NCBI GenBank assembly: GCA_035275065.1
Contig: DATENM010000076.1
Coordinates: forward strand, 1-62,670
DNA from: Blastocatellia bacterium
GTDB lineage: Bacteria > Acidobacteriota > Blastocatellia > UBA7656
DNA length: 62,670 bases
Direction: 5' to 3'
Shown in pieces: positions 55,301 to 62,281 of the stretch (its first letter is position 1; each line of letters starts with the position of its first letter). The position numbers and the translations under genes were made by a program. The notes beneath the pieces were generated by a model, which saw nothing but the letters and a program-made list of their open reading frames with translations, did not search any database and was not told the origin of the DNA.

Positions 55301-55848
55301 GCGTCGGCGAGGGCCTGCCGCTGCCATTGTTGGCGCAAGCCCTCCGCAGCCGCGAACGCTTCGTCGGCGATGAGCCGACTGTCGTCCTGCGGGCCGGCTT
55401 CGCGCAACGGCTCGGTGAATAGTTCATAAGTTGTGACGTCTTCCTGCGCCCGCGCTGCCTGTACTTCTATGGTGAATTGACCGCTGATTTGAGGGAGGAA
55501 CGATATGGGCAGCATGCCATAACAACGGGCGGTATGCTGCGCCAATGCCTCACCGCGCGGCCCCATCAGCCTCACGATCAAAGGCGCCGCAGATGAATGA
55601 GTGACGAATCGGAGATATTGATGTGGCGACAGCGAGATGGTGTAAGCATGTATCTCCCCGCTGACAAGGCGGCCTGCGGAGGTCTGGTTTGGTAGGAGGC
55701 TGAAGACGCGCCGGACCGGGTCGGAAGACGGGCCGGCATCGGTCGCAGGCTTGCCGCGACATCCGAAATGCGCGGCTTGTGAGAGCAGCAGCGCCACGAA
55801 GACGAGCCTCGTATACCGATTACACAATTGTTGCACCTTGCTGAGCAT
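52354..55848 (-). CDS. TPR-rich CHAT-domain protease-like protein
   Basis: The 1164-residue protein has an N-terminal signal or anchor ending in a Cys (QAAHFGC), then about twelve tetratricopeptide repeats (around 165-640; for example YYSQALAFWRRIDDRRQTAL). A CHAT domain follows at about 800-1160, with the catalytic His1018 in HLATHG and Cys1067 in VVLSACNTGLGK. CHAT is a caspase-fold protease family. In Acidobacteriota such proteins often head ECF sigma clusters. As the first gene of the train it may sense a signal through the TPRs and act on the anti-sigma factor or other partners. Confidence 0.9.
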   Translation of the reverse strand: MLSKVQQLCNRYTRLVFVALLLSQAAHFGCRGKPATDAGPSSDPVRRVFSLLPNQTSAGRLVSGEIHAYTISLSPHQYLRFVTHSSAAPLIVRLMGPRGEALAQHTARCYGMLPISFLPQISGQFTIEVQAARAQEDVTTYELFTEPLREAGPQDDSRLIADEAFAAAEGLRQQWQRQALADALGQYVKALQYWQALNDEADGAAALLGIADLHYLRGKNREALDYYTQALAPSRSSRRLGSEIAALNGMAITCIEMGKIADALQYCTRALDLSRHAGDRRGAALALNHTGLIYYSSGDLLKAIGYFEQALTTSQSDADIGSQALALIDLGYAYQDLGDLSKASDYYSQALAFWRRIDDRRQTALALTAIGNVYMFLGERQEALKRQTEAAAILQQIDDQNGEAAALNGLGSLYDELGERPKALSAYERSLQLCRASGNRAFECQTLGYVGRMYHASGDNRGALACFKRKLQLSRQISNRRIEAHTLRDIGSLLYSQGRLRDALQHYRQALALSRRVNDPRGQAYTLDYIGYIHDTSARKRQALAYYSQALPLIRAVEDRSGEALTLYNIARVNRDLGHLGEARRAIEEVLEKVESLRTKVTDQELRTSYFASVHRYYELCIDVLMRLHRQDPLRGLDAVALEVSEKARARALLDSLAEAGADIRQGVKPELLEKERTLRQALNARVELRVRILSDHHTPEQVERLDQEINKLTDEFKMAQAQIRESSPGYAALTQPSPLSVSEIQRRVLDPGTVLLEYALGDQTSYLWAITPNSIESHRLPGRKVIEELAKKTYELITTQQPLSGETAEEYRQCIAASTAQYWSLASRLSQILLAPVATQISQKRLVIVAEGALQHIAFASLPVPKTDGAWPPAADEDWRVTPLVVEHEIVSLPSASTLDVLRQELSKREPGGKMIAIFADPVFTPEDPRISPPGNAGPPSARAELPPQISRALRDTGGTEEGFYLPRLPGTRAEAAALVEAAAGAEVLLAMDFDANLSRLQSPDLAGCRIVHLATHGILNNQHPELSGIILSLVDRQGHACEGFLTLAAVYNLQLKADLVVLSACNTGLGKDIQGEGLIGLTRGFMYAGARRVVASLWRVNDTATSRLMSLFYKGMLKDGLQPTAALRAAQIEMWEKDRWKSPFFWAAFQIQGEWQPDAWHW

Positions 55849-56196
55849 CGCTCAACCGATCCCCGGTCACCGTCATGGCAAATTAGATTCAAGAATTTGC
55901 CTGGGTCAGCTTCATCGTATTTCGAAGGGGTTGATGATGTAGAATCCCAATGCGCGAGTTCTGATTACGGGTCTAACAATCCATCGCCGCCAAGGAATGA
56001 AAGTCGCGCCTTCCTTCGCGAGGGCGCCAGGAATTACCGGAATCCAAAGATCAGGTTTGACGAAACTCCGCCACGGGTGCCGGCGCCCAGTCCCGGCCAA
56101 CGCTGACGAGGAAATGCTCACATGGGATTGGGCATTCCCTCAAGCAAAACCGCAGTAGTCGAATCGGAATGGAAGGATTAGATAGCCGTCTCGGCG
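55849..56196. other. promoter region of the large minus-strand train
   Basis: No gene. The promoter of the CHAT-sigma-anti-sigma operon should be here. I see no clear -35/-10 pair, which would fit recognition by an alternative (ECF) sigma factor. Confidence 0.35.
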
Positions 56197-56331
56197 CTAC
56201 TTGGATGTGCCTCTGGTGCGACCAGATTTTTTGCTCCCGCCCTTTCCTGCTTTTACGGCTCTCGCCTGATCCGGCCCTCCTCTGGGGGTTTCTTTTTTGC
56301 TGCCTTTCTTGCTTGTGGTTTGAGTTGCCAT
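56197..56331 (-). CDS. small lysine-rich basic protein
   Basis: Start at the ATG at 56331 (MATQTTSKKGSKKETPRGG) with GAGGAG nine bases upstream. The 44-residue protein is almost entirely Lys, Arg, Gly, Ser and Thr, like a short histone-H1-type tail. A strong sigma70-type promoter lies 64 bases further up (56395-56424). It may bind DNA or RNA nonspecifically. It sits between the large operon and the recombinase. Confidence 0.6.
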   Translation of the reverse strand: MATQTTSKKGSKKETPRGGPDQARAVKAGKGGSKKSGRTRGTSK

Positions 56332-56394
56332 TCCAGTTCTCTCCTCTGTCACACTTATTTTGGTAATCAGTCTAACAATTCCGCATGCTGATTG

Positions 56395-56424
56395 CTTATA
56401 AAGTAAACCTGGCGGCGTTGTCAA
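56395..56424 (-). promoter_or_regulatory. sigma70-type promoter for the small basic protein
   Basis: On the minus strand TTGACA (56419-56424) is followed after 18 bases by TATAAG (56395-56400). The untranslated leader would be about 55 bases. Confidence 0.65.
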
Positions 56425-56669
56425 CGAATATTTGCCCGGCCAGGGCCATGCGCCGGTGATCATGCGCCAGGTTCAGCTAAGTCTCTGAAACGCGAAGTAC
56501 CTGATCAGCGGAATCCGCTACCCAAGTCCGGCCTGCTGTGTGTCGCACAAGCTCACTCTGCTTGACCGGGTGTTCGATGGATTAGTTAGGAAGGCGAGAT
56601 GGGCGTCTGGATTAGTGTACGACGCGGCAGGAAAAGCTTGGCATGCTTCTAACCCAAGCAGGACAGAGA
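56425..56669. other. intergenic region before the recombinase end
   Basis: No gene, RNA or strong hairpin is visible here. It could contain the recombinase terminator or an attachment site, but none can be shown. Confidence 0.3.
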
Positions 56670-57686
56670 TCAGGAATGCTCACGCAGGATTCGCCGGGTA
56701 ATGCGGTCGCTATACTTATCTTTCTTGACCGCGATCCGCTGCACGTAGATGCGCGTCGTCGCGGCATTCCGGTGCCCCAACGCGTCTTGTGTGTCGGTGA
56801 TCGAGCCGCTCTCCTCGGCGATGATCCGCGCGTAGCTGTGCCGCGTCTGGTGCAGATGCACTTCGCCGACTCCGGCTTGCCGCGCATACCGCTTCAGGTT
56901 CTTCACGAACGAGTGCGAACTGAGCGCCGCCCCCGGTTTCCCTGCCCGGTCGTGCCGCGTCCACAGCGGCCCATCCGTCTTCAGCACCACCAGCCTCCCG
57001 CAGGTAGTCAGGTACTCCAGCAGCGCCGCCCGTAAACCCGGATCGCGCACTTCCCTGCCGATATAGTCACCACCTTTGACCTTGCTGGTGATTACGATTG
57101 CATCTTCTTCGAGCCTGAGATTCTTGCCCCTCAAGCCGATCACCTCCTGCCGGCGCATGCCGGTGATCAGGTAAAACAGCAGCAGCGCGTAATCACGCTT
57201 GCCGACGATGTCTCCGGCATCGGCTTTGGCTCGCACGACATCAACGATGGCTTGCATCTCGGCGTCGGTCCAGGCCTTGGCGCTCTCGGTCTGGTAAGGC
57301 TTGGGGGCCTTCGGCATCGCCAGCCGCACCGGGTTTTGCTTGATCTGCTCTTTAAGAGCCGGCGTGCGCATAGCCCACTCGAAGAAGGAACTGAGAAAGC
57401 AGATGCGTGAGTAAATCGTATTTGCGGCGAGGCCTTGCCCTTTGAGCCGCTGCCGCCACTGCTCGACATCGAGGGGCGAAACTTCAGCCGGGTGCTTTCC
57501 AACGAAGGCGAAGAACGCGGTGACGACTTTTTGTTTGTACTGTAGGAGCTCATCGCGTCGGTGAGTGGAGGCGGCGGTGACGGCTTCGGCCCACAGGCGT
57601 AGGGCATTCTTCAGGGCCACCTGGCGCTCAGCACTAGCCAGAATCAAGTCGTTTTGAGGCGCTTGAGTCATTGCGGAGGCCAGCAT
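56670..57686 (-). CDS. tyrosine recombinase (integrase/Xer-like)
   Basis: The 338-residue protein has an N-terminal SAM-like DNA-binding domain and a catalytic domain with all expected residues: Arg178 in ITGMRRQE, His279 and Arg282 in LHQTRHS, His305 in ALGHRN, and Tyr314 in TRIYV. The start may be M1 (57686) or M6. It lies beside the partition genes and could resolve plasmid dimers or integrate the element; the sequence does not tell which. No matching direct-repeat attachment sites were found in the window. Confidence 0.9.
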   Translation of the reverse strand: MLASAMTQAPQNDLILASAERQVALKNALRLWAEAVTAASTHRRDELLQYKQKVVTAFFAFVGKHPAEVSPLDVEQWRQRLKGQGLAANTIYSRICFLSSFFEWAMRTPALKEQIKQNPVRLAMPKAPKPYQTESAKAWTDAEMQAIVDVVRAKADAGDIVGKRDYALLLFYLITGMRRQEVIGLRGKNLRLEEDAIVITSKVKGGDYIGREVRDPGLRAALLEYLTTCGRLVVLKTDGPLWTRHDRAGKPGAALSSHSFVKNLKRYARQAGVGEVHLHQTRHSYARIIAEESGSITDTQDALGHRNAATTRIYVQRIAVKKDKYSDRITRRILREHS

Positions 57687-57823
57687 AACACAGATTTTGT
57701 AAGGTTACAAAAATTTACCCTTTGTGTTCCCTCAGCGCTTTTTCGTGGAATTTTTCTGTTCGTACGGGTAATATCTTGCCGTCCTCAAACATCCCTTATC
57801 ATTCAGGGAGGAATTCTCTCGAT

Positions 57824-58612
57824 ATGCGAATCACTCGCAGGCGGAAGCGCCAAGCCGATCCGTTCGCTTCTCCCCATCGGGTGCGCTCCATCTTTGACCA
57901 GCTGAAGGGCGCCTTCCCTCTTTTATCTCCTCTTAGAGAAGAAGATATGATCAAGTTGGCGCGCGCCGTGCGCCACGTCGAGCGCTACTCGGCGTCTGAC
58001 ACCCGCCGGGGCCGTCCCTCGCGTTGGCCGCGGGAGGAGGTCGTGAAGGTGGGTTCGAAGCTCGCTGAGATACTCGACCGTGAAACATCCGGGCGGACCT
58101 CTATCGCTACCTTCGTGGATCACTACCTGCGCCTGCTGGACTTCCCTGCCGACGTGCTTGAAGCGCTCAATAGCGGGCGCGTGAATCTGTTCGAGGCCGA
58201 GCAGCTGGCCAGGATCAAGCCGGGCCGGCTCGAGCTGTCGCTGGCGGCGGCCAGACGCAAGCGTGCCGAGATCCTTTCGGCCCACCTCCGGAGCCGGGCC
58301 TCCGGCGAACGGCTGCGCAGGCGGGTTAACGAGCTACTGGCGCCATCCAAACCGGCAGCGGCCCCTCTGGGCTCGGCAACCGACGCGGTCGGAGGCAACG
58401 AGCCGCTGGAAGATTTCGACCCGTACGACAGCACACACCTGTTTTGGGAGCAGATTAAGCAACTGGGATTCGCGTTCCGGGAGATCACGCGTGAGGACCT
58501 CACGGACGAAGACATTCAGCAGTTGATAGACGCTTGTGATCCGGTCTGGGATGTACTGCTGCGCATAAAACGCCGCAAGCAACAGCCAAGGCGTACGTCT
58601 CTGATCGTTTGA
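57824..58612 (+). CDS. ParB-HTH-like DNA-binding protein lacking the CTPase domain
   Basis: The ATG at 57824 (MRITRRRKRQADPFASPHRV) is preceded by GGGAGG and gives 262 residues; the frame continues to 57722. Residues 92-131 read TSIATFVDHYLRLLDFPADVL followed by EALNSGRVNLFEAEQLARI. This matches the ParB/KorB central helix-turn-helix (S-x-VSxxLRLLxLPxxVxxxLxxGxLSxGHARAL). The N-terminal ParB CTP-binding motif (GERRxR) is absent. With ParA encoded 370 bases downstream it is a candidate centromere-binding partner. The C-terminal 50 residues are acidic. Confidence 0.55.
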   Translation: MRITRRRKRQADPFASPHRVRSIFDQLKGAFPLLSPLREEDMIKLARAVRHVERYSASDTRRGRPSRWPREEVVKVGSKLAEILDRETSGRTSIATFVDHYLRLLDFPADVLEALNSGRVNLFEAEQLARIKPGRLELSLAAARRKRAEILSAHLRSRASGERLRRRVNELLAPSKPAAAPLGSATDAVGGNEPLEDFDPYDSTHLFWEQIKQLGFAFREITREDLTDEDIQQLIDACDPVWDVLLRIKRRKQQPRRTSLIV

Positions 58613-58654
58613 TCTATCCGCCAAAGCACTTTCAATCAATCTTCGATAGCTACA

Positions 58655-58699
58655 CCCCTGCAATATACAGTGCAGGGGGTGCATTGAATATTACAGGGG
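58655..58699. repeat. palindromic repeat unit with extra half-site
   Basis: CCCCTGCA at 58655-58662, eight bases, then TGCAGGGG at 58671-58678. A further half-site TACAGGGG follows at 58692-58699. The same unit recurs at 59960, 60023, 60441 and in the array at 60766-60953. It lies upstream of the XRE/ParA genes. Confidence 0.85.
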
Positions 58700-58727
58700 T
58701 AAATAAAATCACCAGGGTAGTTAAATC

Positions 58728-58753
58728 ATACGTGGCGTATAGACGCCACGTAT
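58728..58753. promoter_or_regulatory. 26-base palindrome, probable operator of the XRE-ParA operon
   Basis: Two perfect 11-base arms (ATACGTGGCGT and its complement) flank ATAG. A TATAGT hexamer (58751-58756) overlaps its right end as a possible -10 element, 31 bases before the XRE start. It is suited to binding by a dimeric XRE or ParB-like protein; it could alternatively be a parS-like site. Confidence 0.65.
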
Positions 58754-58786
58754 AGTATTATGGCGCCGTCAAATGAGGGAAGGTTT

Positions 58787-58978
58787 ATGATGACTGGCGA
58801 AGAGATCAAAGAGCTGCGCAGGTTGCTCGGCTACACACAGGCTAAGCTGGCGGAAGAACTCGGGGTGACGCCGAACACGGTGGCCCGTTACGAGCGCGAC
58901 GAATTTAAACCTTCGCCGCCTGTTCAAAAGCTTCTGAAGATGCTCCACCTTGGCGTGACAAATAGGAAGGCCGCATAA
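58787..58978 (+). CDS. XRE/Cro-type helix-turn-helix regulator
   Basis: The 63-residue protein starts at ATG 58787 or 58790 after AAGG. The classic Cro/C1 pattern is present (EIKELRRLLGYTQAKLAEELG, then VTPNTVARYERDEFKPSPP). It is followed after one base by ParA, so both are coupled. The palindrome just upstream is its likely binding site, giving autoregulation of the partition operon. Confidence 0.85.
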   Translation: MMTGEEIKELRRLLGYTQAKLAEELGVTPNTVARYERDEFKPSPPVQKLLKMLHLGVTNRKAA

Positions 58979-58979
58979 A

Positions 58980-59798
58980 ATGAAGACCATTGCCATCGCC
59001 AATCAAAAAGGGGGGGTCGGGAAAAGCACGACGGCCGCCTGTCTGGCCGCGGAACTGGCCTCCCGCGGGTACGAAACGCTGCTCATCGACGGGGACCCGC
59101 AGGCTAACGTGTCCGCGCATTTCTTAGCCCCAGAGCAGATCGGCATCTCGATTGCCGATGTTCTCATCGAGGCCGATCATCGCGAGAAGATGCCGCTCGA
59201 GGCGGCCATCGTCACGACTGAGATGGAACACCTGGATTTGGTTCCCTCCAAGCTGCGGTTCGCCAGGTTCGAAAAGGAGCCGGCCATTGCGATTAACCGC
59301 CTCCGTTCGAAGCTCGCGCCGCTCCGTTCTCATTATGATTTTGTCGTGATCGACACTCCGCCGACACTCGGCCAGATTCTCACGGCGCCGCTCCTCGCCT
59401 CGTCATATATGCTCGTACCCGTTGCCGCATCTCCGCTCGCGCAGGACGGGCTCGACGACCTGATGAGCACATTCGAGGAGGTCAGGAGTACGAACCCTGA
59501 GCTGGAGCTTCTGGGCCTGGTGTGTACGCTCTTCGATGGGCGGACTTCAGTGTCGGCAGAATCCTTCCGCAGCCTGAAGGAGCGGTATGGTAACAAGGTC
59601 TTCGACACGATTATCCACCGCAACGTCAAGCTCGAAGAGTCGCCTGCATTCCATCAGCCGGTTCAACTCTACGCACCGGCCTCTCGCGGTGCGGTGCTCT
59701 ACTCAGAGCTCACCGACGAGATACTGAAGCGACTTGGGTCCCGAAAGACCAAAGGTAAATTAAAGCTCGCTTCCGAGGAGACACGCGTAAATGGCTGA
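58980..59798 (+). CDS. parA: ParA-family partition ATPase
   Basis: The 272-residue protein has the deviant Walker A motif KGGVGKST at 10-17, LLIDGDPQANVS (A' box), and DFVVIDTPPTLG (Walker B). This is the ParA/Soj family typical of plasmids and chromosomes. It is preceded by the XRE gene and overlaps the start of the winged-helix gene downstream by eight bases, so the three form an operon. It should drive segregation of the element with a centromere-binding partner. Confidence 0.93.
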   Translation: MKTIAIANQKGGVGKSTTAACLAAELASRGYETLLIDGDPQANVSAHFLAPEQIGISIADVLIEADHREKMPLEAAIVTTEMEHLDLVPSKLRFARFEKEPAIAINRLRSKLAPLRSHYDFVVIDTPPTLGQILTAPLLASSYMLVPVAASPLAQDGLDDLMSTFEEVRSTNPELELLGLVCTLFDGRTSVSAESFRSLKERYGNKVFDTIIHRNVKLEESPAFHQPVQLYAPASRGAVLYSELTDEILKRLGSRKTKGKLKLASEETRVNG

Positions 59799-60417
59799 AC
59801 CGAAGATCAAACCTGTGAAGCGGGTGGCCGGCAAGAGTAAGTTCCGCCTGCCGGAGCGGACCCCGCGCGTGGCCGAAATCAACCCGCTGCGCGAAATACT
59901 TCAAGAGGCCAAGGCGCAGGAAGAAGCGGCCCTTAGGAAACCGCCAGTCCGGGGGGACACCCCTGTAAAGATCAGTGCAGGGGTCAGTCAGTTCCCTGCC
60001 CCGGCCCAACCGCAGGATGCCACCCCTGCAAAAAAGATTGCAGGGGTCATTCGAACATCGGGAACGAAGCCAGGCGCAGGAAGTGCAGGCAGCTTTGGAG
60101 AATTCTCGAAGCGATGGTCTCCCATTCTGCGGTCCGGGCAGATGAGCGTTTGTAGGGTTCTGTTTGAAATGACTCATGCCGTCGGCCAGGAGGAATGCTT
60201 TACCTCAATGCCGAAGCTCGCCGCCGCCGCGGGTCTGAAGGAACGTCAATGTTATAACGTCGTCGCTCAACTCGAATTACTTGGCTTCGTCGAACGGCCA
60301 GACATCTACAATACCCCCACCAAGAAAGGCACCGTCTTTCGCCTTTACCTTTCCCCGCAGGCCCTTTCCGGCGGCGACCGACGTTACCACATCGGCAGTG
60401 AGGATTCTCAGACATAA
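59791..60417 (+). CDS. winged-helix protein with repeat-encoded linker
   Basis: The 208-residue protein overlaps the ParA stop. The first 90 residues are basic and disordered and contain two similar peptides, TPVKISAGV and TPAKKIAGV, that are encoded by two copies of the palindromic repeat (59960-59983, 60023-60046). The C-terminal half is a winged helix (FTSMPKLAAAAGLKERQCYNV, then ELLGFVERPDIYN and a GTVFRLYL strand). It may be the replication initiator or the repeat-binding partition protein. The presence of its putative binding sites inside its own gene is striking. Confidence 0.65.
   Translation: MAEPKIKPVKRVAGKSKFRLPERTPRVAEINPLREILQEAKAQEEAALRKPPVRGDTPVKISAGVSQFPAPAQPQDATPAKKIAGVIRTSGTKPGAGSAGSFGEFSKRWSPILRSGQMSVCRVLFEMTHAVGQEECFTSMPKLAAAAGLKERQCYNVVAQLELLGFVERPDIYNTPTKKGTVFRLYLSPQALSGGDRRYHIGSEDSQT
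59960..59983. repeat. palindromic repeat unit inside a coding region
   Basis: CCCCTGTA, eight bases, TGCAGGGG. It is in frame with the winged-helix gene and encodes TPVKISAGV. Confidence 0.85.
60023..60046. repeat. palindromic repeat unit inside a coding region
   Basis: CCCCTGCA, eight bases, TGCAGGGG, 63 bases (21 codons) after the previous unit. It encodes TPAKKIAGV in the same gene, in the same reading frame as the first copy. Confidence 0.85.
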
Positions 60418-60419
60418 TA

Positions 60420-60463
60420 CCCCTACAATTTTCTCCGCATCCCCTGCAAAAAAATTGCAGAGG
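60420..60463. repeat. degenerate repeat units just after the winged-helix gene
   Basis: A diverged half-site CCCCTACA (60420-60427) is followed by CCCCTGCA at 60441-60448, seven bases and TGCAGAGG at 60456-60463. The copies are imperfect in arm and spacer, unlike the others. Confidence 0.6.
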
Positions 60464-60592
60464 TATCCCGCTCGGTTAAGATCGCCCTTCTCTAATGTGT
60501 CTGATCTCCAGTTGATCGGCTACAGGGTTTAACCTTCACCCTGTGACGGTTGCCTGATAAAACACTTCGTTATTTTTTATGTACAGTGGACA

Positions 60593-60721
60593 GGTTCTCA
60601 GGCCGACAGCCTATCGCCTGTCGGGTTAGGGAATAAACAAAGGCCCGAGAAAACCTGGCTCGAAGCCAGCAAACCATATCCTCGCATGTTGCAATAATAA
60701 TTCTTCTCAGGCCTGAGAACC
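60593..60721. repeat. 12-base inverted repeats flanking a 105-base AT-richer segment
   Basis: GGTTCTCAGGCC at 60593-60604 is inverted at 60710-60721. The right copy is part of a perfect 16-base palindrome (60704-60719). A related sequence GGCCCGAGAA occurs at 60642-60651 and another inverted pair (CCGACAG, eight bases, CTGTCGG) at 60603-60624. It lies between two replication genes and beside the repeat array, and may be part of the origin or a recombination/resolution site. Confidence 0.6.
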
Positions 60722-60765
60722 CATTCCGCAATGGTGTGATCAGTCCGTGACTAGACACGAACATA

Positions 60766-60953
60766 CCCCTGCAATCTTCTTTGCAGGGGATGCAATGTTG
60801 ATTGCATGGGTCTTCATTATATACCCCTGCATTTATCAATGCAGGGGATGCAACGTTTTTTGCAGGGGATGCACTCATGATTACAGGGGGTGCATTATAT
60901 TTTGCATCCCCTGTAATCTTCGTTGCAGCGGGTGCAACGAAGATTACAGGGGG
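60766..60953. repeat. iteron-like array with 21-base period (candidate origin or centromere)
   Basis: TGCA (or TGTA/TACA) pairs separated by exactly eight bases recur, joined by five-base GGGGR or TCCCC blocks, so that TGCA elements are spaced 12 then 9 bases apart. Pairs are at 60770/60782, 60791/60803, 60828/60840, 60849/60861, 60870/60882, 60891/60903, 60912/60924 and 60933/60945. Spacer bases differ in each copy. A shift in phase occurs between 60810 and 60824. The array lies in the 736-base gap between the two winged-helix genes, the usual place of a plasmid origin with iterons. Confidence 0.85.
60908..60952. repeat. 45-base perfect hairpin within the array
   Basis: Two 20-base arms, each containing a complete CCCC-TGTA-N8-TGCA unit in opposite orientation, flank GCGGG. 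The spacer sequences of the two units are exact reverse complements (ATCTTCGT and ACGAAGAT), unlike other neighbours in the array. Confidence 0.85.
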
Positions 60954-61153
60954 ATTTACAACGTCAAAAACATGGTGTACGCATGAGAGTGCAGCAGGAA
61001 GCCTTCAACTAACGGATTGACCCAAGGCGCATAATTTACCAGTTCCGCTTCGGGTTTAGGATTGGTGTGTCGTGAAGCGGTAGGTATTCGTGTGCATGAT
61101 CTCAACCATCTTGATCGACGTTGCCGGTCGGAACATTTACCGAGAGATAGAAA

Positions 61154-62281
61154 ATGGCCACGCAAGCTCTTCCGAGCCAGCGATTCATTCGTAAGACGGA
61201 ACTCGGCCCGAACGAGTACCGCAAGCGATTCCGCCAGATCGATGACGAAATCATTGCCGCCCTCACTTCGCCTGAGGCAGACGCCGTGACCCCGCTGATG
61301 AGCAAAATTTATCTCCGCTTGACGACCGCGCCTGACAGATGCTGGGAACGTCAAGGGGTGCTCAGGTTTGAGGCCGAGGTCAGGGAGGGGAAGCGCCTGA
61401 CCGCCTGGGCCGTGCTTTGCGCGTCGCTGAACGTTTCGAGCGCGACGGCCAACAAGGCGCTCGCCTGGATGCACACGCAGGGGATCATCGGCTACTTCGC
61501 CGGCAAGAATGGCGTCGGCGTCAGGATATTTCTGAATCGCGCCGCCTCCTCGGTAGGGATTAAACCGACTCCAGGCGGCAAAAAAATTTTGGCCTTTTCC
61601 CATGCTTCAAATGGTGAGGCCCGTGCTTCACGGAATGAAGCAGCCTTTAATGACACCTTCGGTGATCTAGAAGTTTTAGAACCAGATAACTCCGGCGCGC
61701 CGGCAAGCGGCGCGGAGAACAGCCCAGCCATTCAAACATCCCCGAGCCGGCAGCCTCAACGATCCCCGGTGAGTCAGGGCGCTGTCGGGTCGAGCCCCGC
61801 GGAGGTAACCGCACCAGCAGACTTATTCGGTTCAATCGATGAGGTCGTCAGGCGACTGAAATTCGAGCTCGAGCCTGCGCTACGCATGGCCGCAGCGCAG
61901 GCTGCAACCCGCGAGCACGAAAGAACGCGCGAATGGCTGGAGGAGCGCGGGCTGCCGAAAGCCGCACGAGTGGCGCAGCGCGAGGCCTTCAATGTGCTCA
62001 GGCAACATGGCTTGATCAAGAATTCCGCGCGAGCCGCCCGCGCGGAGCTGGCCGTCGGCCAGCATAAGGCTGTCGCATGTGAGCCGAAGGTGCTTAACGC
62101 AGACGAGGTCAGGGAAGTCGCCGAGATTTGTTTGTCGCTGCTCGAATGCCATGGCCAGGCCATCGACGTGACGCTGGCCGAGATCAGTGCCGAAGCAGGT
62201 GGATACCTGCTGGCGGGAGACGCCCCGAAAGTTCGCGAGCTTGCCATCGCGGTGGCCGGCCAGCGGAGCCAGAAGGAGTGA
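61154..62281 (+). CDS. winged-helix protein, candidate replication initiator
   Basis: The 375-residue protein has an N-terminal helical region and a winged helix at about 70-125 (RLTAWAVLCASLNVSSATANK, then ALAWMHTQGIIGYFAGKNGVG and VRIFL). A low-complexity linker and a charged helical C terminus with many Arg/Ala follow. The helicase loader gene begins one base after its stop (TGAAATG). A winged-helix initiator followed by a DnaC-type loader is a usual plasmid/phage replication module, and the iteron-like array is directly upstream. I do not recognise a named family. Confidence 0.65.
   Translation: MATQALPSQRFIRKTELGPNEYRKRFRQIDDEIIAALTSPEADAVTPLMSKIYLRLTTAPDRCWERQGVLRFEAEVREGKRLTAWAVLCASLNVSSATANKALAWMHTQGIIGYFAGKNGVGVRIFLNRAASSVGIKPTPGGKKILAFSHASNGEARASRNEAAFNDTFGDLEVLEPDNSGAPASGAENSPAIQTSPSRQPQRSPVSQGAVGSSPAEVTAPADLFGSIDEVVRRLKFELEPALRMAAAQAATREHERTREWLEERGLPKAARVAQREAFNVLRQHGLIKNSARAARAELAVGQHKAVACEPKVLNADEVREVAEICLSLLECHGQAIDVTLAEISAEAGGYLLAGDAPKVRELAIAVAGQRSQKE

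Noticed and set aside
60766..60953. CRISPR array
   Set aside because: Repeats are short (TGCA plus G/C block), palindromic, separated by only eight bases, and no cas gene is present.
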